Source: Bradyrhizobium pachyrhizi (GTDB lineage Bacteria > Pseudomonadota > Alphaproteobacteria > Rhizobiales > Xanthobacteraceae). Taken from it: a stretch of 32,661 bases of DNA. Where the stretch lies: positions 17,567 to 50,227 of the forward strand of contig NZ_LFIQ01000065.1 of assembly GCF_001189245.1 (NCBI RefSeq). Reading direction: 5' to 3'. A program made the translations under genes and the position numbers. The notes beneath the pieces are model-generated. The model ran no database searches, was not told where the DNA came from, and saw only the letters and a program-made list of their open reading frames with translations. Of the stretch, positions 1-9,230 are shown piece by piece; position 1 is the stretch's first letter, and each line of letters opens with the position of its first letter.

Positions 1-1537
1 CGCTGTCGAGCTTCTGGACGATCTCGGTCGCCTTGGCGCGCAGCTTGGTGGAGATCTGGTCTTCGCGCCACTTGGCCTCGACCTGATCGCGAACCTCGTC
101 GAGGCTGCGCTCACGCGACGGCGTGATGCCGAGCACGTCGTACCAGACATAGCCGCCGTTGAACTGGATCGGGTCGTTGTCGACGCCGACGTCGCTGCTG
201 AAGGCCTGCGATACCACATCGAGACCGCGCGGGATGTTGGTCGCGACCTGGCCGTTCGGCAGCCGCCCGGAGCGATCGACCGCGTCGATGGTGACGGGCG
301 TCAGCTTCAGCTTCTGTGCGGCTTCGACGACGCTGGCGCCGCCGCCGCGCTCGTCTTCCATCTTGTCGCGCAGGTCGGCGACCTTGGTGCGGGCGCGCTC
401 GGAGGCGATCTCGTTCTTCACCTGCTGGGCGAGGCTCTCATAGCTCGGGGTCGCGCCGGGCTCGACCTTGCCGACCTTGACCAGCGCGACGCCGAAGCGG
501 CCCTGCACCGGCTGGCTGACTTCGCCGGCGGGCAGGGAGAAGGCGGCATCGGCGACAGCCGGATCGAGGATCGCCGACTTCGCGACCAGGCCGAGATTGA
601 CGTCGGCCAGATTGAGGTTGCGCTCCTTGGCGATGTCGTCGAACGACGTGCCCGACGCGATCCGCCCGCGCGCGGCCTGCGCCTCGCCGGCGTCCGGAAA
701 CACGATCTGCGAGACCTCGCGCTTCTCCGGCGTGCTGAGCCGGTCCTTGCGCTCCTCGAAGATCTTCCTGGCGTCCTCGTCCGACACCGTTTCCCACTTG
801 CCGATCTCCTCAAGCGTGATGGCGACGAAGGAGATCTTGCGGTATTCGGGCGCGCGGAACTGGGCCTTGTGGTCCTCGAAATAGGCGGCGAGCGCCTCGG
901 GCGAGGGCGGATCGATGGTGCCGGCCTGCGCGGCGCCGAGCGTGATGTAGTCGATCGAACGCTGCTCGTTCTGGAACCGGGTCAGCGCCTCGACCAGCGA
1001 TTTCGGCGGCTCGATCCCGGACGAGATGGTGCCGGCGATCTGCCGCCTGAGGCCAACGCGGCGCTGCTCGGCGATGTAGCGGCCTTCGGTATAGCCATAG
1101 TTGCGGATCACGGCCTGGAAACGCTGTGGGTCGAACTGGTTGTTGAGGCCCTTGAAGTTCGGATCGTTGTAGATCGCGCGCAGCACCTCGGCGTCGGATA
1201 CATTGAGGCCCATGCGGCGCGCTTCCTCGTCCATCGCGGCTTCCGCAAGCGTCTGCTGCAGCACCTGGCGGTCGATGCCGAAGGCGCGCGCCTGGTCCGG
1301 CGTCAGCGGACGGCCGAACTGGCGGCCTAGCTGCTGCAGGCGGTCGGTATAGATTTGGCGGAACTGCTCGGCCGAAATCTCGGTCCCGCCCACCTTGGCG
1401 AAGGTCGACTGGCCAAACCCCTTGAAAATGTCGGCAATGCCCCAAATTCCGAAACTGACGATCAAAACGCCCATCACCACGGCCATAATCGTCTTGCCGA
1501 GCCAGTTTGATGAGGCTTTCCGCATTCCTCGAAGCAT
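1..1537 (-). CDS. ppiD: PpiD/SurA-type periplasmic peptidyl-prolyl isomerase, incomplete at the left edge
   Basis: Membrane-anchored periplasmic chaperone and probable peptidyl-prolyl cis-trans isomerase that assists folding of exported proteins. The reading frame is open for 512 codons and leaves the window without a stop, so the C-terminus is missing. A short basic N-terminus (LRGMRKASSNW) precedes one membrane segment at about residues 15-35, giving an N-in, C-out topology. A SurA/PpiD N-terminal chaperone region follows (about 40-200), then a parvulin-like region at about 272-362 (REVSQIVFP near its start, GRFGVALVKV near its end), then a helical tail. The size and order match the PpiD family. 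The start is the first ATG (1535-1537); a second in-frame ATG lies four codons on, and no strong ribosome site separates them. Whether the parvulin-like domain is catalytically active cannot be told by eye. It is divergent from tpiA. Confidence 0.88.
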   Translation of the reverse strand, partial: MLRGMRKASSNWLGKTIMAVVMGVLIVSFGIWGIADIFKGFGQSTFAKVGGTEISAEQFRQIYTDRLQQLGRQFGRPLTPDQARAFGIDRQVLQQTLAEAAMDEEARRMGLNVSDAEVLRAIYNDPNFKGLNNQFDPQRFQAVIRNYGYTEGRYIAEQRRVGLRRQIAGTISSGIEPPKSLVEALTRFQNEQRSIDYITLGAAQAGTIDPPSPEALAAYFEDHKAQFRAPEYRKISFVAITLEEIGKWETVSDEDARKIFEERKDRLSTPEKREVSQIVFPDAGEAQAARGRIASGTSFDDIAKERNLNLADVNLGLVAKSAILDPAVADAAFSLPAGEVSQPVQGRFGVALVKVGKVEPGATPSYESLAQQVKNEIASERARTKVADLRDKMEDERGGGASVVEAAQKLKLTPVTIDAVDRSGRLPNGQVATNIPRGLDVVSQAFSSDVGVDNDPIQFNGGYVWYDVLGITPSRERSLDEVRDQVEAKWREDQISTKLRAKATEIVQKLDS

Positions 1538-1778
1538 GGGTCCAACTTGTTTTACAGGAGGGGAACCGGGTCGTGCCCAATGGGGAGCTGAAAGTCGAGG
1601 CTTTTGTCCCGCAGCAGGGCGTCACCGGATTGAAAACCCATCATAAAGTGGCCGAAGCGCCCCCGCAACCTTGGCCGCGCGGGTGGAAGCGTCGCACGGT
1701 GTGCGCGAAGCCGCGCTCTGGAAGTCGCCGCCCGGCTCTGGTAGCGCAGGGACACGCTTGAACGATGGGAAATCCGAC

Positions 1779-2531
1779 ATGACCGACGCCATCCGGCCGC
1801 TGATCGCCGGCAACTGGAAAATGAACGGCCTGAAATCCTCTTTTGTCGAGTTCGACGCGATGCTGGCGGGCGCCGGCGATGTCGCCGGAAAGGCCGATCT
1901 CCTGGTCTGTCCGCCGGCGACGCTGGTCGGGGCCTTTGCCGACAAGGCGCGCGGCTCGAAGGTCGCGGTCGGCGCCCAGGATTGCCATCCCAAGGCATCG
2001 GGTGCCCACACCGGCGATCTCTCGGCGGAGATGTTCAGGGATCTCGGCGCGGTCGCGATCATCGTCGGCCATTCCGAGCGGCGCGCCGACCACGGCGAGA
2101 CCGACGCCTTGATTCGGCAGAAGGCGGAGGCCGTGTGGCGCGCCGGGCTGACCGCGATCGTCTGCATCGGCGAGACACGCGAGCAGCGCGACGCCGGCAA
2201 GACGCTCGATGTCTGCGGCACCCAGCTTGCGGGCTCGCTGCCCGACGGCTCGACCGCGGCCAACCTGGTGGTGGCCTATGAGCCGGTCTGGGCGATCGGC
2301 ACCGGCCTGACCCCGACGGCCAAGGATGTCGAGGAAGTTCACAGGTTTATCCGAGGTCAGCTGACCGATCGCTTCAAGGACGAGGGCAACAGGATCAGGA
2401 TCCTCTACGGCGGCTCGGTCAAGCCGTCGAACGCGGCCGAGCTGATGGCCGTGGCCAATGTCAACGGCGCACTGGTCGGGGGCGCCAGCCTGAAGGCGTC
2501 GGACTTCCTCGCGATCGCCGCGGGGTGTTAG
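1779..2531 (+). CDS. tpiA: triosephosphate isomerase
   Basis: Cytoplasmic glycolytic and gluconeogenic enzyme that interconverts dihydroxyacetone phosphate and glyceraldehyde 3-phosphate. The 250-residue protein has every family landmark: AGNWKMNG at 10-17 with the catalytic Asn12 and Lys14, VGHSERR with His98, [11 protein letters not shown] with the base Glu168 followed by the mobile loop, and the phosphate-binding LYGGSV near 209-214. Length is normal for a dimeric bacterial TIM. The frame stays open upstream to 1671, but homology begins at the ATG at 1779, so that start was chosen. It stands alone, divergent from the ppiD-like gene, and its 3' end faces the GNAT gene across a palindromic element. 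Confidence 0.97.
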   Translation: MTDAIRPLIAGNWKMNGLKSSFVEFDAMLAGAGDVAGKADLLVCPPATLVGAFADKARGSKVAVGAQDCHPKASGAHTGDLSAEMFRDLGAVAIIVGHSERRADHGETDALIRQKAEAVWRAGLTAIVCIGETREQRDAGKTLDVCGTQLAGSLPDGSTAANLVVAYEPVWAIGTGLTPTAKDVEEVHRFIRGQLTDRFKDEGNRIRILYGGSVKPSNAAELMAVANVNGALVGGASLKASDFLAIAAGC

Positions 2532-2550
2532 GCGGTCGGCGTTCTATCCA

Positions 2551-2636
2551 CGTCACTGCGCGCGAAGCGAAGCAATCCATGGCTCCGCATCTGCAGAACT
2601 ATGGATTGCTTCGTCGCTTCGCTCTTCGCGATGACG
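2551..2636. repeat. imperfect palindromic intergenic element between convergent genes
   Basis: Left arm 2551-2580 ends in GCGAAGCGAAGCAATCCAT; right arm 2601-2636 begins ATGGATTGCTTCG and ends ATGACG. The arms are complementary with a few small gaps around a 20-nt spacer. The element fills most of the gap between the 3' ends of tpiA (+) and the GNAT gene (-). Short palindromes of this type are common between Bradyrhizobium genes. It could act as a bidirectional transcript-end hairpin, but there is no T-tract. Confidence 0.7.
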
Positions 2637-2643
2637 GTTCGGG

Positions 2644-3174
2644 CTAGACCTCCGCCGCGCCGATCCGCTTCCAGTAGATCATCGTCCCGGTGAGGCCGCC
2701 ATGCGGCTTCAGCGCGTAGTCCGGGATGATGCCGGTGAGCTGAAATCCCAGTCTTTCATAGAGTGGCGCAGCGCCATCCTCTTCGGCGGTGTCGAGCACC
2801 AGCAGTGTGCGGCCGTGCGCGATCGCAAGCTGCTCGGCCGCACGCATCAATTCCGTCGCGACGCCGCGATGGCGGTGGGCGACGCGCGTCATCATTTTTG
2901 CAATTTCCGCCCGATGCGGCTGGTTCGGCGGCAGTTTGAGCAGCAGCGTCACGGTGCCGATCAGATCACTGCCGGTGAATGCGCCGAGCACAATGCGCTC
3001 GCCGCGCGCGGCGGCGCCGAGCGAGTCCTGCCAGAATGCATCGGCGTCATCCGGCGACAGCGGATGCATGAAGCTCACCGAGCCGCCGCCGGCGACGGTC
3101 TCGACCAACAGCTCGCCAAGCGCGCTGCGAATTCCAGGCGCATCCTCGAGCGGCTTGATGGCAAAGTGCGACAT
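2644..3174 (-). CDS. GNAT-family N-acetyltransferase
   Basis: A 176-residue single-domain acetyltransferase expected to transfer an acetyl group from acetyl-CoA to an amine; the substrate cannot be told. The acetyl-CoA binding motif A is visible as RVAHRHRGVATELMRAAEQL, preceded by the conserved central strand (IGTVTLLL) and followed by LVLDTAEEDGAAPLYERLGF, where the Tyr and the GF turn are typical of the family. The C-terminal YWKRI strand is also typical. The ATG at 3172-3174 lies only 3 bases after the stop of the upstream XRE/cupin regulator, so the two are almost certainly cotranscribed and the regulator probably controls this enzyme. Confidence 0.9.
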   Translation of the reverse strand: MSHFAIKPLEDAPGIRSALGELLVETVAGGGSVSFMHPLSPDDADAFWQDSLGAAARGERIVLGAFTGSDLIGTVTLLLKLPPNQPHRAEIAKMMTRVAHRHRGVATELMRAAEQLAIAHGRTLLVLDTAEEDGAAPLYERLGFQLTGIIPDYALKPHGGLTGTMIYWKRIGAAEV

Positions 3175-3177
3175 GCA

Positions 3178-3744
3178 TCAGCTCCGGGCCAGGGTGACCA
3201 CATAGGTGCAGGAGGCGTTGGTCTCGTTGGCGAAGGTCGTCTCCGCCGGCGGTCCGAATCCGAGGCAATCGCCGGCGGCGAGCACGTGGCGTGCGCCGCC
3301 TTCGGTGATGACGAGGCTGCCGCTGAGCACCCAGACCAGTTGGCGGATATGCGCGTAGGAGGAGGCGGGCAGGGTCACGGTCTGCTTCGGCGGCAGCTCG
3401 ACCCTCACCAGCTCGACCGGATGGTCGGGACGGCTGAACACTTGGCGGCGCAGATAGCCGGTTTCCGGATCGCGCCAGACCGGTTGCGCGGCGGCGCGCG
3501 ACAGCCGTTCGCCCTGGCCTTCGGCGCGCAACATCAGGCCGGCCAGGGTAAGATCGAACGCCGAGGCGAGGCGCACCAGCACGACCGCGGTGGGGCTGAC
3601 CTCGGCGCGCTCGATCTTGCTGATCGTGGCCTTCGAGACGCCGGCGCGTTCGGCGAGATCGGCCAACGACCACCCCCGGCCATCGCGCTCGAGCCTGATC
3701 CGCTGCGCCAGGCGTTGGCTCAGGTCGTCTACCAAAGTATCCAT
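3178..3744 (-). CDS. XRE-family transcriptional regulator with C-terminal cupin domain
   Basis: A DNA-binding regulator of 188 residues. An XRE helix-turn-helix covers about residues 8-65; the motif WSLADLAERAGVSKATISKI is clear. A cupin_2 domain fills about 100-185 (LPASSYAHIRQLVWVLSGSL, then AGDCLGFGPP), probably binding a small ligand. The XRE-plus-cupin architecture is common for repressors of small metabolic or detoxification operons. Homology starts at MDTLVDDLSQ, so the ATG at 3742-3744 was chosen, although the frame opens 12 codons earlier. A perfect palindrome lies 3 bases upstream of this ATG, with no ribosome site between, suggesting autoregulation and possibly a leaderless transcript. 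It forms an operon with the GNAT gene. Confidence 0.9.
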   Translation of the reverse strand: MDTLVDDLSQRLAQRIRLERDGRGWSLADLAERAGVSKATISKIERAEVSPTAVVLVRLASAFDLTLAGLMLRAEGQGERLSRAAAQPVWRDPETGYLRRQVFSRPDHPVELVRVELPPKQTVTLPASSYAHIRQLVWVLSGSLVITEGGARHVLAAGDCLGFGPPAETTFANETNASCTYVVTLARS

Positions 3745-3747
3745 TTG

Positions 3748-3761
3748 TCTACTATAGTAGA
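3748..3761 (-). promoter_or_regulatory. 14-bp perfect palindrome, candidate operator/promoter of the XRE-GNAT operon
   Basis: TCTACTATAGTAGA is its own reverse complement and ends 3 bases before the regulator ATG. Read on the minus strand it contains TATAGT, a plausible -10 box, with TTGCCG 18 bases upstream as a possible -35. Transcription would then begin at or very near the ATG. The palindrome is seen directly; promoter and operator roles are inferred. Confidence 0.55.
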
Positions 3762-3948
3762 AATTACCAATTCCCGGCAAGGCCTGGCCGGGCCGCGATC
3801 GGCGCTGCTTGTGATCACCGACAGTGCGACTATCTCGGGGGTGACAATGCCCGGTGCAATCGTGTAACAGGGCGCGACTTCACGAAAACCGTAAAGCCGA
3901 TAGCGCCGTTTGTCTGGCCGCTTGGCGGCTTGTGACGGAAGGCTTGCG

Positions 3949-4338
3949 ATGCAGACTGTCGTTATCATTGTTCACCTCATGATTGTCGCCGTCATGATCG
4001 GCGCCGTGCTGTTGCAGAAATCCGAAGGCGGTGGCCTTGGCATGGGTGGCGGCGCCGGCTTCATGTCGAGCCGCGGCACCGCCAATTTGCTGACGCGGAC
4101 CACGGCGATCCTCGCGGTGGGCTTCTTCATCACCAGCCTGTTCCTGTCCTGGTACGCGGGCTACGACCGCAAGCCGAGCTCGATCGTCGGCACCGGCGCA
4201 CCGGCGCAGACGCAGCCGGCCGGCGGCACGCCGATGAACGCGCCGACCTCGGGTGGCATCCTCGATTCGCTGAAGAAGGCCGACGAGCAGCAGGGGCAGC
4301 AGGCCCCGAGCGGCCCGCAGGCGCCACGGTCGCAATAA
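3949..4338 (+). CDS. secG: preprotein translocase subunit SecG
   Basis: Small inner-membrane subunit of the SecYEG translocon that assists protein export. The 129-residue product has two membrane segments, about 3-21 (VVIIVHLMIVAVMIGAVLL) and 50-72, joined by the conserved glycine-rich loop QKSEGGGLGMGGGAGFMSSR, which is the SecG signature. The remaining 55 residues are a Pro/Gln/Ala-rich cytoplasmic tail typical of alphaproteobacterial SecG. The ATG at 3949 has a good ribosome site GGAAGG at 3937-3942. The frame is open to 3910 but homology starts at MQTVVI. It lies upstream of pyrG, with a strong hairpin between the two genes. Confidence 0.95.
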   Translation: MQTVVIIVHLMIVAVMIGAVLLQKSEGGGLGMGGGAGFMSSRGTANLLTRTTAILAVGFFITSLFLSWYAGYDRKPSSIVGTGAPAQTQPAGGTPMNAPTSGGILDSLKKADEQQGQQAPSGPQAPRSQ

Positions 4339-4350
4339 AGCAGGGTGGCC

Positions 4351-4379
4351 ATGCAGGATGCCCCGCTGGCATCCTGCAT
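4351..4379. terminator. perfect 12-bp stem hairpin after secG
   Basis: ATGCAGGATGCC (4351-4362) pairs perfectly with GGCATCCTGCAT (4368-4379) across a 5-base loop. It begins 12 bases after the secG stop. No T-tract follows, so it is either a hairpin that stabilises the secG transcript end or a Rho-assisted terminator or attenuator ahead of pyrG. Confidence 0.55.
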
Positions 4380-4499
4380 CAGAAACCCCCATCAATGCTT
4401 TGAAATCGCTTCCAGTTTGATGCAACCCACAGCCCGGCGAATTGTTTGCCGGGAACAGCCGATTCGTTTTGCGAATCGCCGGAGTCGGATTAAAGGTAA

Positions 4500-6137
<1,638 letters not shown>

Positions 6138-6152
6138 CCAAGCGGCTGTCAG

Positions 6153-6173
6153 CTGCGCCGTTACACGGCGCAG
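6153..6173. terminator. hairpin between convergent pyrG and methyltransferase genes
   Basis: CTGCGCCG (6153-6160) and CGGCGCAG (6166-6173) form a perfect 8-bp stem around the loop TTACA. The loop holds the stop codon of the minus-strand methyltransferase, and the pyrG stop lies 16 bases before the stem. Without T-tracts it is not a canonical intrinsic terminator, but its place suggests a shared transcript end. Confidence 0.4.
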
Positions 6174-6817
6174 TCCTCGCTGGCCCGGCGTTCTTTCTTG
6201 ATCGGTGAAACACCAGCCGCCGGCGTGCCGTCGCGCGTCATCAGCTTGTATTGCGGGCGTCGCGTCAGCCGGTAGACCGCGGCCGGCGGCACGTTGAGGA
6301 TGGCGCGGTCGACCAGTGTGGCGCGCAGGCCGAGCCGGTCGAGGATCGGCCGCCGCACCGGGCAGCGCATGCCGTAGGTGAATTGATAGAACGCGCCGCC
6401 GGGACGCAGATAGCTGAACGCGCCGCCGACGATCGAGATGACCTTGCGCGGCGACATGTTGAGCAGCGGCAGTCCGCTGACGACGGCGCCGACCGGCGCG
6501 CCCTCATAGAGCCGCTCCGAGGCGAGGCGCGCCGCGTCCATCCACAGCACGCGCGCACCGGGGAAACGGAGCTGCAACAGCCGCATGAAATCAGAACCAT
6601 ATTCGATCAGCGTGAGATCCTGCTGCTGCACACCGCGCTTCAGCAGCTGATAGGTGAAGGCACCGGTGCCTGGACCGAGCTCGAGCACCGGACCGGTGTT
6701 GGCGCTGATGTCGCGCGTGATCAGTTCGGCGAGCGCGGCGCCCGACGGCGCGATGGCGCCGACGCGGCCCGGGGCCGCCATCCACGCCGTGAAGAAAGAC
6801 AGCAGATCATGTGACAT
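6161..6817 (-). CDS. PmtA-like phospholipid N-methyltransferase family protein
   Basis: A 218-residue class I SAM-dependent methyltransferase. The SAM-binding motif I is LELGPGTGAF at 45-54, and the acidic strand-2 motif LIEYGSDF lies at about 70-77. The opening FFTAWMAAPGRVGAIAPSG and the central VVSGLPLLNMSPRKV resemble rhizobial PmtA, which methylates phosphatidylethanolamine toward phosphatidylcholine; the PxxVGAIxPxS start is particularly telling. Bradyrhizobium is known to carry several Pmt paralogues, so the exact methylation step is uncertain, and a different methyl acceptor is possible. The ATG at 6815-6817 is preceded by a GGGA ribosome site. Repeat copy A separates it from the two-component genes, so it is probably not in their operon. 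Confidence 0.78.
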   Translation of the reverse strand: MSHDLLSFFTAWMAAPGRVGAIAPSGAALAELITRDISANTGPVLELGPGTGAFTYQLLKRGVQQQDLTLIEYGSDFMRLLQLRFPGARVLWMDAARLASERLYEGAPVGAVVSGLPLLNMSPRKVISIVGGAFSYLRPGGAFYQFTYGMRCPVRRPILDRLGLRATLVDRAILNVPPAAVYRLTRRPQYKLMTRDGTPAAGVSPIKKERRASEDCAV

Positions 6818-6908
6818 TGGGATTCCCAGCAAAGTGTCGCGGCACTTCGACTCAGATGCGAAGCGTGATGCCTTGTTTGCAGGAGCTGCATTGCGACAAC
6901 ATTGCGCG

Positions 6909-7008
6909 AGAGCCCCGTTCCAATTGGATCGGAACAGGGCTCTCGACTCTAGCTTCGACGCGTTTCCTTCACGCGAACCGGTGCCCACTTCGCTCGAAAA
7001 CGCTCTGG
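6909..7008 (+). repeat. dispersed intergenic repeat, copy A
   Basis: A 100-bp element. It starts with an imperfect hairpin (AGAGCCCCGTTCC at 6909-6921 against GGAACAGGGCTCT at 6931-6943). A conserved tail follows at 6957-7008 and contains TTCACGCGA and ACTTCGCTCG. The tail matches copy B (18697-18748) at 46 of 52 positions by hand count, and all six differences are transitions. It abuts the stop of the histidine kinase gene. Confidence 0.85.
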
Positions 7009-7010
7009 GA

Positions 7011-8390
7011 TCACGACGCGAACGGCGCCGGCGGTAATGTGAGGCGGAAGCACGCGCCGCCCTTCGGGCCTTCGAGCACGGAGACGTGACCGCCGTGCAG
7101 CCTTGCGATCTCGCGCACCATGTTGAGGCCGAGGCCGGCGCCGCGATCGAGCGGCGCGAGCCGATAGAACGGGTCGAAGATCCGGGTGCGCTGATCCTGG
7201 GGAATGCCGTCGCCTTCATCCGATACGTCGATCGTGGCGGCGCTGCCGACATGGACGGTGATGGTGCCGCGGCGGCCGCCATGCTGGATGGCGTTCTGCA
7301 CCAGATTGGTGAGCGCGCGCTCCAGCGCGGCGCGGTCGCCCAAGGTTTCGACCCGATCGATTGCGGTATCGAGCGACAGCTCGTAGCCGGCCGCGATCGC
7401 GAGCGGCGCGAGGTCGGCCGCGACATTGCGTGCGACCGCGACGAGATCGACGCGGACGAACGGATTGCGGCACTGATCGAAGCGCTGGATGTCGAGCAGT
7501 TGCTCGGCCAATGTCGCAAGCCGCGCCGAGTCCTCGAGCAGGCGGGTTTTCTCCGGGCCTGGCGGCAGCGACTCCAGCCGCGTGTTGAGGATCGCGATCG
7601 GTGTGCGCAATTCATGCGCCGCGTCGGCGACGAAGCGCTGGTGTCGGGAATAGCCGTCGTCGAGCCGCGTCAGCGCATCGTTGATGGCGGTCACCAGCGG
7701 CGCCACCTCGAGCGGCAGATGGTCCGCCGACAGCCGGCTGCCGCGCTGGCGGAAATCGATCCGGCGCGCTTCGTCGGCGGTGGTATCGAGACCGGCGAAG
7801 GCGCGCTTCACCACCATCGGCGTCGCGATGAAGGTGGCGCATGCCATCAGGAAAAGGCCGGGCAGGGCAATGGCGAGGAATGCCAGCGTCGTGGCGAGCG
7901 CGGTCTTGACGCTCGACATTGGCCCTTGCGTCGCTGTGAGCACCTGCACGGGGCCGGCGTCGGAATTGACGCGCTTCAGCCGCGCCGGCGGCTTGCGCGG
8001 ATCATCCTCGAACATCTGCCAGCCGAGTCGCGCCTGGCTGATCTGGTCGAGTGCGTCACCAATCCTGGCAAATTCCGGCGGCACCGCGCCTTCCGTCAGC
8101 GAACGGCCTTGCCGGTCGCGCACCAGGAACCAGAGGTCGGGCGTGTCGTCACGAAGCTTTTGCAGTTCGGCCGTCGGGCGCAAGATCAGGTCGCCTTTGC
8201 CATCGCGTGCGACCGCGCCCTGCACGATGGAAATGACATGATCCTCATCGCGCGGAACGATCAGGAAGCCGGTGGCACACAATGCGCTGATCAGGCAAAC
8301 GATCAGCATGGCAAGCAGCAGCGCCTGTAGCGTCACCAGCCGCCAGCTCAGTTGCGAGCGCAGGCAATAGTGCTCGGCCTGTTCGCTCAT
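7011..8390 (-). CDS. two-component sensor histidine kinase
   Basis: Inner-membrane HisKA-type sensor kinase of 459 residues. TM1 is at about 18-45 and TM2 at about 163-190, flanking a periplasmic sensor region of about 115 residues with no recognised domain. A HAMP-like linker follows (about 185-245). The phosphoacceptor is His259 in VADAAHELRTPIA, and the ATPase domain has the N box NLVQNAIQHGG, the G1 box DEGDGIP and the G2 region GAGLGLNMV, so it looks fully active. The ATG at 8388-8390 overlaps the regulator stop by 4 bp (ATGA), indicating translational coupling. The signal cannot be predicted. Layout resembles the QseC/TctE/PhoQ-like kinases. Confidence 0.93.
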   Translation of the reverse strand: MSEQAEHYCLRSQLSWRLVTLQALLLAMLIVCLISALCATGFLIVPRDEDHVISIVQGAVARDGKGDLILRPTAELQKLRDDTPDLWFLVRDRQGRSLTEGAVPPEFARIGDALDQISQARLGWQMFEDDPRKPPARLKRVNSDAGPVQVLTATQGPMSSVKTALATTLAFLAIALPGLFLMACATFIATPMVVKRAFAGLDTTADEARRIDFRQRGSRLSADHLPLEVAPLVTAINDALTRLDDGYSRHQRFVADAAHELRTPIAILNTRLESLPPGPEKTRLLEDSARLATLAEQLLDIQRFDQCRNPFVRVDLVAVARNVAADLAPLAIAAGYELSLDTAIDRVETLGDRAALERALTNLVQNAIQHGGRRGTITVHVGSAATIDVSDEGDGIPQDQRTRIFDPFYRLAPLDRGAGLGLNMVREIARLHGGHVSVLEGPKGGACFRLTLPPAPFAS

Positions 8391-9061
8391 GACGTTTGCT
8401 TCAAGAGATAGCCGACGCCGCGGATGCTGTGGATCTCGACGCCGGTGTTGGCGTCGGCAAGCTTGCGCCTGAGACGCGAGACGTGCGCATCGAGCGCGTT
8501 GGACTGGATCTCGTCCTCGAAATTGTAGACGGCTTCCTCCAGCGTCGCGCGCAGCACGGTGCGGCCCATGCGGCGCAGCAGCGTCTCCAGCACCAGCAGC
8601 TCGCGCCGCGGCAGGTCGAGCGGACGGCCGTCGACACTGGCCTCGCGATGGCTGCAATCGAACGCCACGCGGCCGGCCCTGATGATCTCGAGCTGCAGGC
8701 CGGCCGGACGGCGCAGCACGGCGCGCAGCCGCGCCATCAGCTCCTCGACCGCGAACGGCTTGGCCAGATAGTCGTCGGCGCCGCTGTCGAGGCCGGTGAT
8801 GCGGTCGGTGAGATCGCCGCGCGCGGTCAGCACGATGATCGGGACGCCGTCGGCCTTGGCGCGCAGCTTCGGGATCAGCGTGAGGCCGTCGCCGTCCGGA
8901 AGCTGGCGGTCGAGCAGGACCGCGCCATGCACGTCGGCACAGATCGCTTCCTCGGCCTCGGCAAGGTTCGGCACGTGGTCGACCACCATGTCGTAGCCCT
9001 TCAGCGCCTGCGACAGCGCCGCCGCCATTTCGGCCTCGTCCTCAACCAGCAGTATCCGCAT
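8387..9061 (-). CDS. OmpR-family response regulator
   Basis: DNA-binding response regulator of 224 residues, partner of the kinase whose gene overlaps its 3' end. The receiver domain (1-115) has the acidic pair in VEDEAEM, the phosphorylation site Asp51 in LLDRQLPDGDG, Thr79 in VLTARGD and Lys101 in YLAKPF. A winged-helix output domain fills about 128-222, with the recognition region ALDAHVSRLRRKL and the C-terminal hairpin IRGVGYLL. The frame is open 32 codons upstream, but the receiver fold begins at MRILLVEDE, so the ATG at 9059-9061 was chosen. A phased direct repeat 44 bases upstream is a candidate autoregulatory site. Confidence 0.94.
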   Translation of the reverse strand: MRILLVEDEAEMAAALSQALKGYDMVVDHVPNLAEAEEAICADVHGAVLLDRQLPDGDGLTLIPKLRAKADGVPIIVLTARGDLTDRITGLDSGADDYLAKPFAVEELMARLRAVLRRPAGLQLEIIRAGRVAFDCSHREASVDGRPLDLPRRELLVLETLLRRMGRTVLRATLEEAVYNFEDEIQSNALDAHVSRLRRKLADANTGVEIHSIRGVGYLLKQTS

Positions 9062-9104
9062 GTCCTTGTGGGTCCAGCTCCTGAAGGCAGGTTTTACGGC
9101 AAGT

Positions 9105-9123
9105 AACATTGCAACAACATTGC
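9105..9123 (-). promoter_or_regulatory. 11-bp-phased direct repeat, candidate response-regulator operator
   Basis: AACATTGC occurs at 9105-9112 and again at 9116-9123, exactly one 11-bp step apart (GCAATGTT twice on the minus strand). Tandem half-sites about 10-11 bp apart on one face of the helix are typical of OmpR-family regulator sites such as the Pho box. It lies in the 169-bp gap between the regulator and the divergent NIPSNAP gene, so it could serve either. The repeat is observed; binding is inferred. Confidence 0.45.
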
Positions 9124-9230
9124 GGAAATGGCCGCCTGTCGCGAGCAGGGGTGCCATGTTGTCACCCCCTCAAGACAGTCCGGAAGGCGCTGGCTATAAC
9201 CGCCCGCACACGAATCTGGGAGGACTGCCA

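Noticed and set aside
1556..1761. Ribosome-site-like AGGAGGGG followed by a GTG-started frame of 63 codons upstream of tpiA
   Set aside because: The product is Pro/Arg-rich without domain or helical pattern, and lies in a gap that must carry two promoters. Possible but unsupported.
2551..2636. Possibility of a CRISPR or tandem repeat array among the palindromes
   Set aside because: Each palindrome occurs once per site with no regularly spaced identical repeats or unique spacers, and no cas genes are present.
3762..3948. tRNA gene between the regulator and secG
   Set aside because: No cloverleaf, T-loop consensus or CCA-adjacent stem could be found; the stretch appears to be promoter sequence only.
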